Part shown: positions 17,973 to 28,138 of the stretch, piece by piece
Position numbering within the stretch: the stretch's first letter is position 1
Layout: every line of letters starts with the position of its first letter
Source: Sulfolobus islandicus Y.N.15.51
Lineage (GTDB): Archaea; Thermoproteota; Thermoprotei_A; Sulfolobales; Sulfolobaceae
Direction: 5' to 3'
NCBI RefSeq assembly: GCF_000022485.1
Contig: NC_012623.1
Coordinates: 2,320,501 to 2,384,500 of the forward strand
DNA length: 64,000 nt
Made by a program: the position numbers and the translations under genes
Notes under the pieces: model-generated
What the model was told of the DNA's origin: nothing
Database searches by the model: none
The model's input: the letters and a program-made list of their open reading frames with translations, nothing else

Positions 17973-19526
17973 TTAATCGTATACTGTCCTAGCTTGTTCT
18001 CTTATGAACGAGAGGAGATAATATGGACCTCCAGCATTCCTTCCAGTCCAACCCGAATCCTTCCAACCTCCAAATGGCTGTACTCCCGGCATAGCTCCAG
18101 TGGTAGATCCAGCAGTTCTATTAGCATAGACAACTCCAGCTTCAATATGGTCAAACAAATATTGTATCTCCTTGGGATCATCAGAGAAGATACCTGCAGT
18201 CAAACCATAATCAACATCGTTGGCGAGTTTCACAGCTTGTTCAAGGCTTTTGACCTCCTTTACTAGTAAGATTGGTACGAATAGTTCAGTCTTCCACAAT
18301 GGACTTGAGTATGGTAATTCCACAATTATCGTCGGCTCCACTAGATAGATCTTTTCATCATCAATTACCCTTCCTCCCACCAGTATTTTACCACCCTCTT
18401 CAACCGCTTGTTTAACATATCTTCTAAACTTCTCAATAGCCCCCTTATTTATTATTGGACCTAAAAAGGTCTCCCTCTTCCTCGGATCGCCTATTACAGT
18501 CTTCTCAACCTTTTCCTTTAGTCTCTTCAAGAACTCGTCATATATTGGACTCTCAACAAATACCCTAGAAGTCGCACTGCATTTTTGCCCTCCATACCCG
18601 AAAGCACCTTTAAAAGTACCTTCAATCGCCTTATTTAAATCGGCCTTTGCGGTAATTATTGTAGCATTCTTTCCGCCCAATTCGAGAACAGCTGGTCTTG
18701 GCTTCCTATTTATAAATGTCTTTAGCAATTTGTGTCCAACATCCCTAGAACCCGTAAATGCGAAACCGTCAACCTCATCCAAGGCTGGTGTTATAAGCTC
18801 TCCGGGTATTGTGACGTAATTTACTGCTTCAAGTGGGAATCCCGCTCTTCTCATAATGGTTACAAGCATATAGGCTGAAACGGGAGTATCTGATGACGGC
18901 TTCACTACTACTGTATTTCCAGTCAGTAGTGCTCCTAAAGTCATTGTTGCAGTGATGGCTAATGGAAAGTTGAATGGGGAAATTATTAACCAAGTACCAT
19001 AAGGTCTCATTACCGAAAATGCTTTTTCATTCTTGTATATCCTACCTTCCATCTGTCTTATGTATCCCCTATTATCCTCCAAAAGCTTAGCGTAATAGAG
19101 AAAGTAATCAATGGTTTCGTCTACTTCTGCTATTGCTTCATATCTGTTTTTACCGTTTTCGTAAGTTACTATTGCGGCAAACTCAAACTTTCTTCTCCTT
19201 AACTCCTCAGCTGCTTTATATGCAAACTCTACCCTATCTTTCCAATCTGAGTATTGCCAGTAATCAAAGGATTCCCTAGCAATCTTTATTGCGTTACGTA
19301 AATTATTACCATCATCCTTTTGAGTAATTGCGAAAGTTAAACTTGTGTCAACTGGAGTTTTAACTATATACTTGGATGAAAGTTTGATTTCGTCCTTACC
19401 AATCAAGATAGGATACTCCTTTCCAAGTTCAATATGATCTAACGCTCTTTCATATTCCTTATGAAATTCCTCCTCCCTTCTCTCCTCTACATATCTTTGA
19501 TAAGTTTTTTCATTTACAAATACCAT
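17973..19526 (-). CDS. 1-pyrroline-5-carboxylate dehydrogenase-type aldehyde dehydrogenase
   Basis: A 517-residue NAD(P)-dependent ALDH that would oxidise glutamate-semialdehyde/P5C to glutamate in proline catabolism. Seen are SPFNFPLAITATMTLGALL, the cofactor-binding FTGSRDVGHKL, the general base in LELGGKN, the nucleophile in GYGGQKCSATSRV and the family-typical end GRNAGGPYYLLSFIREQ. Length and C-terminus match the P5CDH subgroup rather than generic ALDHs. It starts with an ATG (MVFVNEKTYQ). It is divergently oriented from the next gene, with about 90 bases between them. Substrate is by family. Confidence 0.85.
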   Translation of the reverse strand: MVFVNEKTYQRYVEERREEEFHKEYERALDHIELGKEYPILIGKDEIKLSSKYIVKTPVDTSLTFAITQKDDGNNLRNAIKIARESFDYWQYSDWKDRVEFAYKAAEELRRRKFEFAAIVTYENGKNRYEAIAEVDETIDYFLYYAKLLEDNRGYIRQMEGRIYKNEKAFSVMRPYGTWLIISPFNFPLAITATMTLGALLTGNTVVVKPSSDTPVSAYMLVTIMRRAGFPLEAVNYVTIPGELITPALDEVDGFAFTGSRDVGHKLLKTFINRKPRPAVLELGGKNATIITAKADLNKAIEGTFKGAFGYGGQKCSATSRVFVESPIYDEFLKRLKEKVEKTVIGDPRKRETFLGPIINKGAIEKFRRYVKQAVEEGGKILVGGRVIDDEKIYLVEPTIIVELPYSSPLWKTELFVPILLVKEVKSLEQAVKLANDVDYGLTAGIFSDDPKEIQYLFDHIEAGVVYANRTAGSTTGAMPGVQPFGGWKDSGWTGRNAGGPYYLLSFIREQARTVYD

Positions 19527-19617
19527 GTGTAATATTTGATAGCTAGGGATATAAGACTATTCCACTCACATACTGACTAGGAAAAATATTTAATCTAATT
19601 TTTCTCGTTAAATATTA

Positions 19618-20211
19618 ATGAAAAAAGCTGAGTTATTATTTAACGCATACAAGAGTAGGAAGGAGATAGAACCCTTTCCCCTAACTGAAGATGAGGCTAA
19701 GAAGGTTAAGGAGGAATTTATAGAGATTCTTATAAATAGCGAGGGTTTAGGCGGGTACAAATTATCTGGTTTCGGGGAAGGAGTATTGACAAAGCCAATG
19801 ATAACCAGAGAAAATACGGTAGAATTGTGGTTTAGAAATCACAAGTTAGAAGTTGAGATAGTTACCCTAGTTGAAAACGGCGAAGTTAAAAGGACATTCC
19901 TAGGATTGGAAATTCCAGCTCCAAGGTTCACTACATGGGATCTCCCTTCACATTACATTGTTGCAGATAATATCTTTGCAGCTAGGTTGTATGTAGGACC
20001 AGAAATTGATCCTCCTTTCGGTTCATTTAAGCTTTATATAAACGATAAGTTCGTAGGAGAAGGTGAGCCAAAATATAAGCCAGAGGAAAAGGTTAAGGAG
20101 TACATGAAGGGTTACGTTTCCTTGGGAGTATTTATTGGCCCGACTAGCGTTAAAAAAGGAGATAAGATAAGGGTGGAGGGTAAGAAAAGTATAAGCGTAA
20201 GTCTAATATGA
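19618..20211 (+). CDS. Possible hydratase/FAH-like protein
   Basis: A 197-residue protein with an N-terminal helical stretch ([23 protein letters not shown]), then [18 protein letters not shown], which recalls the G-Y-K-V-G/L motif of 2-oxopent-4-enoate hydratases (MhpD/FAH superfamily). It is shorter than those enzymes, and the usual metal-binding acidic triad is not obvious. A TATA-like stretch lies just upstream and the start ATG is near-leaderless. It could be a small member of that fold or something else. Confidence 0.45.
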   Translation: MKKAELLFNAYKSRKEIEPFPLTEDEAKKVKEEFIEILINSEGLGGYKLSGFGEGVLTKPMITRENTVELWFRNHKLEVEIVTLVENGEVKRTFLGLEIPAPRFTTWDLPSHYIVADNIFAARLYVGPEIDPPFGSFKLYINDKFVGEGEPKYKPEEKVKEYMKGYVSLGVFIGPTSVKKGDKIRVEGKKSISVSLI

Positions 20212-20552
20212 TTTGGAAATAGTTTTTTAATCTATCATTGAGGAAGCAAAGAGATATGATTGTAAGCGTTACAGCTGAGCTTGGCTTGGACATTGGTCAA
20301 AATTTCGCTGGAGGCCTAGGTATTCTCGAAGGGGATAAATTTTACGCTGCATCTAGATTAAGTATTAACTATACAGTAATTACGCTATTTTACAGAAGAG
20401 GCTACGTTAACGGAGAGGAAAAACAAAAAGAACTATTATCTAATTTAAATAAGGAATGGGAAAGTGAAATTACCCTTGGAGGTCAAAGAATAAAGGTTGA
20501 ATATTTGGCTTACACTTTAAATACTGCAAAAGCTATCTTTGCTAATCCATTA

Positions 20553-21719
20553 CCCTAGACCCCAAATTCATCACCCCGAAAATAATTCAAGGGAGTTAAA
20601 AAGTGGATAAAATAATTTAACTAAATATTCTTGCAAAATAGTAATATTATCTTGCAAGAGCAAGATAGTTAGGAGTAAGCGGAAGTCTTCCTTGCTCGTT
20701 GTCCCCTTGAGGAGCAAGTATAGTGTATAGATTAACATTGCTAGTACGAAGATGAACAAGCGGAATAACCAACTCCTTGATGAGGTAAAGATTAAGAAAG
20801 ACTTAATCAACTTGTATGATGTTTCTATTGGCGTCCTAACCTTGTCATACCATTTCACAACAATACTCCTATTTACGTCTAGGTTTGTCCCCTTTGCCAA
20901 GTACTCCTTTCCCCTACCATGATGTACTATTAGCCTAAATGTCGCTTTCTTACCATTTGACTTTACAGTATAATCTCCATCAAAATTCCTATGTATCCCT
21001 ACCTTACCCACGGGTACTCCAATGATGAAGTTAAACCTTGACAAGTAGTTGATCACATCCACTGAATAGAAACCAGCATCTAGTGTTACTAATTCTATTT
21101 CTAGGCCCAATGCTAGTATTTGTTGTATTAGGCTTTCAACTATCTTTAGTCTAGTCATTCCTTTTTCTACGCGCGTGAATGCTAGTATTAGTGTTTTTCC
21201 CTTTACTCTTGTGGTTGCTGTTGCGTAATTCCACGCGTAGCCTTTTTCTGACCCGCCTAGTCCTTCTACGGGTTTTCCCTTGTATTCTATTGATGTCCAG
21301 TCTATTGATATTTTTACACGTTTTCTTCCACCTAGTTCCTTAGCGGAAATCGTTTTGATCACGTTTAGCATTTGGTCTATTACTTGTGGTTGTTCTTCCA
21401 CGTAGTTTCTAACTGTTTGTGGTGATATGCCAAACTCTTTTGCCTTGTTTTCTACTGAATCTTTTGTTAGTGCTGCTGTTACAAGTGTTTTCTTGACTTC
21501 TTCTGCCTTTCTTCCCTTGAAGTTTATGATGGAAAATAATTTTTCCTCTATTTGTACTCGTATTTTAGGGGAGATGTAGTCTGGTGTTGTCAAGCGTTTC
21601 TCCCCTAAAGTAATACCAGACTACATCTCCCTTAACTTTTTCTCTAATTATAAAATTTTCTTGGTTAGAAAAAATTATACAATGCAATTATTTTTGTAAA
21701 ATGAATTTGGGGTCTAAGG
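20553..21719 (-). mobile_element. Complete ISH3-like insertion sequence (1167 bp)
   Basis: Terminal inverted repeats CCCTAGACCCCAAATTCAT (left) and CCTTAGACCCCAAATTCAT (right, reverse complement) are 19 bp with one mismatch. Target duplication ATTA lies at 20549-20552 and 21720-21723. One transposase is encoded on the minus strand. A 17-bp perfect inverted repeat (21569-21585 and 21615-21631) surrounds the transposase start. A truncated second copy lies at 11020-11385. Confidence 0.9.
20571..21593 (-). CDS. ISH3/IS4-like DDE transposase
   Basis: A 340-residue transposase. The helical DNA-binding N-terminus includes FGISPQTVRNYVEEQ. The catalytic core shows Asp in VKISIDWTSIEY, Asp in ELVTLDAGFYSVD and the Glu in TPIETSYKLIKS, followed by a hydrophobic C-terminal helix. 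The start appears to be TTG (MTTPDYIS). It is intact in length and in a complete element, so it is plausibly active. Confidence 0.88.
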   Translation of the reverse strand: MTTPDYISPKIRVQIEEKLFSIINFKGRKAEEVKKTLVTAALTKDSVENKAKEFGISPQTVRNYVEEQPQVIDQMLNVIKTISAKELGGRKRVKISIDWTSIEYKGKPVEGLGGSEKGYAWNYATATTRVKGKTLILAFTRVEKGMTRLKIVESLIQQILALGLEIELVTLDAGFYSVDVINYLSRFNFIIGVPVGKVGIHRNFDGDYTVKSNGKKATFRLIVHHGRGKEYLAKGTNLDVNRSIVVKWYDKVRTPIETSYKLIKSFLIFTSSRSWLFRLFIFVLAMLIYTLYLLLKGTTSKEDFRLLLTILLLQDNITILQEYLVKLFYPLFNSLELFSG

Positions 21720-22995
21720 ATTAAACACTAAGTTTAATGATCAACTTTACGTGGAGAATAGCGACGAGGAGAGGTTTTATAAATGTCTTCTATTAGCTAG
21801 GGTTGCGGAAAATTACATTAACGAAAGAATAGGATGGGATAAGGTAAAATACGTTGATATGCAAGAGGCTTGTCCAGCCTTCCTTCCACTCATAAGGTAT
21901 TTCCCCAGTTATAGAATTATAATTCATACACCTGCACCTTGGGGCCATCCCACCTTTCCTTCATATTTGTTTAAAAAGGAGTTCGGTTATGAGTTTCCTC
22001 TAGATCACGTGGTGATGACAGATATTGGACTTTCATCGTCAATAGAAGGTATTGTAGTATCGAAAAAGATGTTAAAACATGTTGGTAGAACTTTTCCTCA
22101 ACACATGTATAAAATAAGGGCAGTGACTAATGGAGTTGAAATTCCAAGATGGAGACATCCATTACTTAATGACGTTAAAGATCTGGACGACTTCATCAAA
22201 AAGAGGAAGGAAGTTAAAAGAGATATTATTAAGAAATTGGGAAAAGATACTGATAAACCTACCATAGCTTGGTTAAGGAGGATTACAGCGTATAAGAGAC
22301 CAGATTTCATTTTAAGACTAATTGATGATTTAAAGGACGACGTTTTCTTTATAATAGGCGGATTAGCTCATCCTAAGGATTATTCTGCTGTGGAAATGGA
22401 GAGAAGATTAAAGGAAATTTCTGAAATGAAAAACAATGTTATCTTTGTAAGGGGTGCTGATGCAAATTTAATGAAACTCGCCATATGGGCCAGTGATATA
22501 TGGACATTTACACCATTCTCCGGTTGGGAGGCCAGTGGTACTAGTTTCATGAAGGCAGGAATTAATGGAGTCCCATCTATAGCGTCTAGAGATGGTGCTG
22601 TCCCAGAGATAATAAGTGACGGCTATAATGGATGGCTTTTTGGTGAAGATAGGGAAACTCTCCTTCCATTGAACGTTTACGATGATAAAAAGGAGTATGA
22701 AGAGTTTCTCAAAAAGATCAAGTTAGCGTTAAGTCAATTTTACGAGGTGGGATATAACGCTTATAAGACGTTTCCGACCTATTGCGCCATGGATAGGCTC
22801 ATGAAAGAGTACGGATATCCTTAAATCTTAAGTGCCATCTAAAGAAGCTCAACACTTGTGTATAAATATAAATGGTTGAATTATTAGCCAATAATGAGTT
22901 CTCTAATTGACAGCATTTGATGATGGGCTATTAAATGATTGATTATAACTTGTTAAAAGGAAAACATTTATACTCTTAAATACTATAAATATAAC

Positions 22996-24810
22996 ATGAA
23001 GGTTAGTTTAGATTTTTTAAACGATTTAGTTCATGGAGATTCAGTAAAAAAATTAGAATCTCTAAATAATTATCGATTAATTGAATTTTTAAGTAACGTA
23101 ATTAAATTATGCGAACCGGATAGCGTATATCTTATAACAGGAAGAAATGAGGAGAAAGAGTATATAAGGAAAAAAGCTCTGGAAAGAGGGGAAGAGATTA
23201 AACTAAAGACTAGTGGGCATACCATACATTTTGATCACCCTTTAGATCAGGCTAGGGCCAGAGAAGATACGTTCATACTCACAGATTCAAAGATCCCCTA
23301 TGTTAATACTATACCTAGGAATGAGGGCCTAAATGAGATTCTAGGTTTACTTAAGGGGTCAATGAGGGGTAGAGAAATGTATGTGGGATTTTATTCTCTA
23401 GGTCCTAGAAATTCTCCCTTCCAAATTTTAGCAGTCCAAGTGACTGATTCTCCATACGTTATTCATAGTGAAAATATATTATATAGAAATGCATTTGGAG
23501 ATTTTAATAATAATAAGCAGTTTTTGAGATTTGTCCACTCAAAAGGAGAACTAGATATAAGAAAAAGGAGAATAATGATTGACCTAGCAGATAATACTGT
23601 TTATAGCATTAACACTACTTACGCCGGTAACAGTGTGGGCTTAAAGAAGTTAGCTTTAAGGTTAACTATAACTAAGGCAGCAGAAGAAGGCTGGCTCTCC
23701 GAACATATGGCTATAATAGGGTTCAATGGAGATAAGGGTATACATTACTTCACAGCATCATTTCCTTCTGGAAGTGGAAAGACTTCTACTTCCATGATTG
23801 GGAGTCTGATAAGCGATGACCTAGCGTTTATAAGGGAATTTGACGGTTTTCCTAAAGCAGTAAATCCAGAAATTGGAGTTTTCGGCATTATACAGGGTAT
23901 AAATGCTAGGGACGATCCAATAATATGGGAAGTTCTCCACAAGTCTGGAGAAGTGATATTCTCTAATGTATTAATGACTGAAGATGGCGATGTATACTGG
24001 GAGGGGAGTGAATTGCCAAAACCCGAAAGGGGATATAACTATGAGGGGAAATGGATTAGGGAAAGCGGTAAGCCAGCCTCCCATCCGAACGCTAGATTCA
24101 CAGTTCCTTTAACTTCATTCAAGAATTTAGATGGGAATTGGGATAATCCAAATGGTGTCGTTATAGATGGCATAATATTTGGCGTAAGAGACTACAGTAC
24201 TCTTATTCCAGTTGTTGAAGCCTTTTCATGGTCTCATGGAGTTGCGACTATTGGAGCTTCAATGGAGTCTGCTAGAACCTCAGCTGTAATCGGGAAATCC
24301 GATGAGTTAGAGTTTAATCCAATGGCGATTTTAGACTTTATGCCTATCTCGCTCAGTAGGTATTTAAGAAACTATTTGAATTTCGGTAAAAGATTAAGGA
24401 GGAGTCCTAAAATATTTGGGTTTAACTATTTTCTAAAAGATGAAAATAATAAATTCTTGAATTCAAAAGAGGACAAGAGAATATGGGTTAGCTGGGCTGT
24501 AAAGAGAGTGGAGGAAACTACTGATGCGATCTATACGCCTATTGGCTTCATACCATTTTATGAAGATCTAAAAGCTCTATACAAAAGAGTTTTAGGAAGG
24601 GAGTACAGTAAGGAAGAATATGAAAAACAATTTAAAATAAAATTGAAAAGATACTTAGAGAAAACAGACCGTATAATTGGGATTTACCTTAAATTTGATG
24701 ATATTCCCTCTGAGATTATTAGTGAGTTAGAAATGCAAAGAAAGAGAATTATTGATTATATTAGCAAATATGGTGATTCAGTATCCCCATTTAGATTAGA
24801 AAAAACTTGA
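22996..24810 (+). CDS. pckG: Phosphoenolpyruvate carboxykinase (GTP)
   Basis: This enzyme converts oxaloacetate plus GTP to PEP and CO2, the gluconeogenic entry step. The 604 residues match GTP-type PEPCK. Key segments are the P-loop [12 protein letters not shown], the DDLAFI metal-binding stretch, a substrate-binding [17 protein letters not shown] region near the N-terminus and [18 protein letters not shown]-like CATTTATACTC at about 22966 and the ATG at 22996 fit a near-leaderless monocistronic transcript. It stands next to the glycogen phosphorylase relic, consistent with a central sugar metabolism neighbourhood. Confidence 0.95.
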   Translation: MKVSLDFLNDLVHGDSVKKLESLNNYRLIEFLSNVIKLCEPDSVYLITGRNEEKEYIRKKALERGEEIKLKTSGHTIHFDHPLDQARAREDTFILTDSKIPYVNTIPRNEGLNEILGLLKGSMRGREMYVGFYSLGPRNSPFQILAVQVTDSPYVIHSENILYRNAFGDFNNNKQFLRFVHSKGELDIRKRRIMIDLADNTVYSINTTYAGNSVGLKKLALRLTITKAAEEGWLSEHMAIIGFNGDKGIHYFTASFPSGSGKTSTSMIGSLISDDLAFIREFDGFPKAVNPEIGVFGIIQGINARDDPIIWEVLHKSGEVIFSNVLMTEDGDVYWEGSELPKPERGYNYEGKWIRESGKPASHPNARFTVPLTSFKNLDGNWDNPNGVVIDGIIFGVRDYSTLIPVVEAFSWSHGVATIGASMESARTSAVIGKSDELEFNPMAILDFMPISLSRYLRNYLNFGKRLRRSPKIFGFNYFLKDENNKFLNSKEDKRIWVSWAVKRVEETTDAIYTPIGFIPFYEDLKALYKRVLGREYSKEEYEKQFKIKLKRYLEKTDRIIGIYLKFDDIPSEIISELEMQRKRIIDYISKYGDSVSPFRLEKT

Positions 24811-24855
24811 ATAGCTTTAAACTTGAGAGCTGTTTTATAAGATAAGTTAAGATTT

Positions 24856-25899
24856 TTATGGTATAAGTACTTGTCTTCCGACAGCTTTAAAATTCTCTAG
24901 ATTATCAATCGCCTCATTTGCTTCTTCTAGTTTCATGGTCTTAGTTATCATTGGTTTAACTTTACCAGCCTCTGCTAATCTCATTATCCCCAAAAAGTCT
25001 GATTGGTTTCCAACTAAACTGCCTACGAATTGTATTTCTGACAAAGTTATTAATGGTGCGTGAAAATGCAAATCCGCTCCGAATAATCCCACCATTATGT
25101 ACTTACCTTGTTTTGCCAAAGCTTTTGGATAAACTGAAAGCGTTTTCTCAGAGTTATTTAGGTCTATTACAGCGTCGATTCCCTTACCTTCGGTTATTCT
25201 CCTTATTTCCGCTAAGGGATCTTGAACTGACGCATTTATTACGTAATCGGCTCCAGCTCTCTTAGCAGTCTCTACTGCCTCCTCTCTCACATCTACACCT
25301 ATTATCGTTGCACCACCGACAGCTTTAGCTATCTGTACCGCCATTGTTCCTAGACCGCCACCAGCCCCTACTACTACTAATGTCTTAGTTGGGTCTAATG
25401 ATGCTTTTCTAACTGCCCTATATGTAGTTATTCCAGAACAAGTTAAAGGTGATGCTTCTACGGCATTAAGTCTTCTCAGCTTGTACATATATTTATAATG
25501 AGGTATTAACACATATTCTGCGTAAGCTCCATCAAAGTTAATTCCTAACCATCTAGGAGAATCGCACAAATGCTCTTCCCCTATTCTACAATAATAGCAA
25601 TTTCCTTCTCCCTGCCAAGGGTTAACTGCAACTAGATCACCCTTAGAGTATCCAACAACTTCATCTCCCATTTCCTCTATTTTTCCTGCGATCTCGTGAC
25701 CTAAAGTTACCGGCAATTTCACACCCAAATCTTCTACTATTCTTAAATTCCCAAATCTCCCTTGTCTCATGTGAACATCAGAATGACAAACTCCCGCAGC
25801 CTCTACCTTTATCAAAACTTGTGCTCCCTTAGGTTTAGGTATATCTATATCTTTTAAAACGAGAGGTTTTCCTATTTCTACTAATCTAACTGCTCTCAT
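24856..25899 (-). CDS. adh: NAD-dependent zinc alcohol dehydrogenase (SsADH type)
   Basis: A medium-chain dehydrogenase of 347 residues. The catalytic zinc ligands are in [10 protein letters not shown] and [10 protein letters not shown] structural-zinc-like lobe is in [15 protein letters not shown], where Glu replaces the first Cys as in the Sulfolobus enzyme. The NAD site is [19 protein letters not shown]. It is nearly the same as the characterised S. solfataricus ADH from memory, with scattered substitutions (for example in residues 14-19). It oxidises primary and secondary alcohols. Monocistronic. Confidence 0.95.
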   Translation of the reverse strand: MRAVRLVEIGKPLVLKDIDIPKPKGAQVLIKVEAAGVCHSDVHMRQGRFGNLRIVEDLGVKLPVTLGHEIAGKIEEMGDEVVGYSKGDLVAVNPWQGEGNCYYCRIGEEHLCDSPRWLGINFDGAYAEYVLIPHYKYMYKLRRLNAVEASPLTCSGITTYRAVRKASLDPTKTLVVVGAGGGLGTMAVQIAKAVGGATIIGVDVREEAVETAKRAGADYVINASVQDPLAEIRRITEGKGIDAVIDLNNSEKTLSVYPKALAKQGKYIMVGLFGADLHFHAPLITLSEIQFVGSLVGNQSDFLGIMRLAEAGKVKPMITKTMKLEEANEAIDNLENFKAVGRQVLIP

Positions 25900-26031
25900 G
25901 CTATCACATAAAATATAAATATGTTTAACACATTATTAAGCATTATAATGTTATTTAACATAATAGCTTTAGTGATAATCATCTAACGTATTATGATATT
26001 AAGATTTATATAGATGAATCTAGTCAAAACT

Positions 26032-26775
26032 TCATCGTGTTCGTTTTCTATTTATGAATTCATTCATTCTCTTTTTTGCGGAATCCCCCAATGACATCAA
26101 CGCCAACTCCATGACTGCATTTCTTATCTTCTCCTTATCGTTTTTCAACCAATACTTCATAGTCATAATAGAATTCGTATCAATACTTTTGATTTTCTCT
26201 AACTGTTTCTCAACTTCTGTATAAAGGTCTTCCCTTTTGACCACTATATCAACCAGCCCTATAGTTTTAGCCTCTTCAGCAGTTATTGAATCTCCAGTTA
26301 ATGCTAGCCTAGTAATTGATCTACCCAATATTGAATAACCTACTGATATTGCCATTGGCGGAATTAATCCCAACTTTCCTTCTGGAATTGAAAAAGTAGC
26401 GTCGTTAACTGAAATTATCACATCACAGAAAAGGAGTATCTCGCAACCACCGCCATAAGCAAGCCCATTAACTGCACATAATAATGGCTTCTTTAAATCC
26501 ACTAGACTTTCAATCGCGCTATATAAAGCGTTGAAGAAGTTTAGGGCATCTCTTTGATCCTTTAACTCTAACATGGCATTGATATCATCTCCTGCGGAGA
26601 AAGCTCTTCCATTGCCAGTTAAGACTATTGCTGAAATTGACTGATCGTCATTACAATCCCTCAAGTGTTTTGCTAAGAGACTCCAGCTTTCCTTATCTAG
26701 GGCATTTAACTTTTCTGGTCTATTTAATGTGATCCAACAAACGTCTTTTCTTCTTTCAGAGAGGATTTTTACCAT
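26032..26775 (-). CDS. Enoyl-CoA hydratase/isomerase family protein
   Basis: A crotonase-fold protein of 247 residues, likely acting on acyl-CoA intermediates of fatty-acid or amino-acid catabolism. Visible are ITLNRPEKLNAL, the oxyanion-hole segment NGRAFSAGDDINAML, and AVNGLAYGGGCEILLFCD with the second oxyanion Gly. Then comes FSIPEGKLGLIPP with the catalytic Glu position. Both glutamates of classical hydratases are not clearly present, so the exact reaction is open. Confidence 0.85.
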   Translation of the reverse strand: MVKILSERRKDVCWITLNRPEKLNALDKESWSLLAKHLRDCNDDQSISAIVLTGNGRAFSAGDDINAMLELKDQRDALNFFNALYSAIESLVDLKKPLLCAVNGLAYGGGCEILLFCDVIISVNDATFSIPEGKLGLIPPMAISVGYSILGRSITRLALTGDSITAEEAKTIGLVDIVVKREDLYTEVEKQLEKIKSIDTNSIMTMKYWLKNDKEKIRNAVMELALMSLGDSAKKRMNEFINRKRTR

Positions 26776-26895
26776 AATATGATATTTAGCAAAGGATATC
26801 TTAAATGTTGAGCTTTCAAATTATACTGTGAAGATTTTAAAATTTGAGATTAAAATAAAATTGAATAGTGCGCTGCTATGATATTGAATCTTGGC

Positions 26896-27800
26896 TTACG
26901 ATCTCCAAGCTAACCATACCTTTTTAAGGATAACACTTATATATAGAAAATCAAAAGTAAAAGGAACAAACAGACCAGCTAGAATGTTTACTAATGATAC
27001 GCTATACTTGCGTTCAAAGTTATCGTTCAATAACGTACCAATTACAACACCCAGTGGATCACCATATAGAATATAAGTGAAGTACAACATAGAATATAAG
27101 TGAAGTACAACGCAGGATTAGTAAAACCGTGAGAGCTAATAAAGGTAAAGATGGGATCAGAAAATAACGCATAACCCGTAAAATAGCTTAAGAACCAAAC
27201 GATAGTCATCATGAGGATTCCGAAATCCCAGCTTAACTTCATCTCCTTTTTGGCAATCCACATTGGAGATTCAGGCAGCCAAACCCTAGTAATTAACGCA
27301 ATCAGAGAAACTAGAAGTCCGGCCAAGAAAAGTAATCTCCATTCGCCTCCTAAGACTACTGCAATAGGTCCCACAATCAACGTTGTTAAAAAGCCAGAGG
27401 CTGTAACTAACCCAACTGCCCTACCTCTCCTTTCAGCAGATACGGTTTCTGATATATAAGTTGGCACTACACTGATTTCTCCTTCTATTCCTAATCCTAT
27501 AATGAATTCTGCTATGATTATCCATGAAAACGTTTGCGATAAAAAGCCGATTAGGGATCCTAATGATACAAGTCCCATGGAAGTCAATAGCCCAATTTTT
27601 CTTCCCTTGAATGATGATAGCAATCCGTTTATTACTCCACCAATTGCATATCCAATCATTTCAGCAGATAATGGTAAGTTAGCGATAACTGTAGAGACTT
27701 CAAACTGCTTTCTAGCGTAATTTATAATGTAAGGAACGTTGAATATATCCCAAAAGGTTAACGACATCCCGATTACCAAGACTACTAATTTCCAGTTCAT
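26896..27800 (-). pseudogene. MFS transporter, frameshifted by a 23-bp tandem duplication and truncated
   Basis: The N-terminal part (27800 down to about 27112) is a clear major-facilitator half: GYAIGGVINGLLSSFKGRKIGLL has the loop 2-3 motif, followed by several membrane helices and PESPMWIAKKEMK. A perfect 23-bp tandem duplication at 27066-27111 shifts the frame. Removing one copy continues into [20 protein letters not shown] and another helix. Even then the protein stops near 300 residues, well short of the usual 400-450, so the 3' end is also lost. Substrate unknown. Confidence 0.8.
27066..27111. repeat. Perfect 23-bp tandem duplication
   Basis: Bases 27066-27088 and 27089-27111 are identical and adjacent. 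Because 23 is not a multiple of three, the duplication breaks the MFS reading frame. It is probably a recent slippage or repair event. Confidence 0.95.
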
Positions 27801-27845
27801 ACTTTTTTCTGAAAGTTTAAAGTTTATAAAACTTACAAACTATAC

Positions 27846-28138
27846 TTGATACAATACCGTCGTTTGCAGTATTGGATTAAATGGCAAGCTAAAAAGCACG
27901 GCATGATTGTTGAGTTTGTTAATCCTAAGTACTCTTCTGTTTCATGTCCTAAGTGTGGTAAGAAGATGAAGGAAGTTGGTTATAGGTATTTCCTCTGTAC
28001 AAAATGTGGTTATAAGAATGACAAGGATGTTATTGCAATGGTTAATTTAAATAGGAGGGGGTCTCTGACCCTCTCGTCTGCCCACCAGATGAGAGATGTA
28101 AACGCTAATCGATGGTGGGAACGATGATCCCTCTGTAA
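27846..28138 (+). pseudogene. tnpB: TnpB C-terminal fragment with part of its right end
   Basis: The frame begins in the RuvC linker ([17 protein letters not shown]) and includes the zinc ribbon CPKCG...CTKCG and the last RuvC Asp in [11 protein letters not shown]. It ends like the element at 14950 ([12 protein letters not shown]). The right-end sequence GGTGGGAACGATGATCCCTCT follows and is cut at 28139 by the ISH3-like element. It is a relic of a sister element of the one at 14889-16160. Confidence 0.85.

Larger units (their letters stand above)
20256..22824 (+). pseudogene. glgP: Alpha-glucan (glycogen) phosphorylase interrupted by an IS
   Basis: The 5' part (20256-20552) starts MIVSVTAELGLDIGQNFAGG, the archaeal GT35-like N-terminus. 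The 3' part (from 21720) carries ITAYKRPDFILRL and EASGTSFMKAGINGVPSIAS, the phosphorylase glucosyl/phosphate-binding region. Removing the ISH3-like element and one ATTA repeat joins them in frame as ANPLNTKFNDQLYVENS. The undisturbed protein would have had about 465 residues. I prefer the ATG at 20256 to the upstream TTG: a T-rich TATA box (20223-20230) sits 26 bases before it. The gene would mobilise glycogen to glucose-1-phosphate. Confidence 0.85.
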
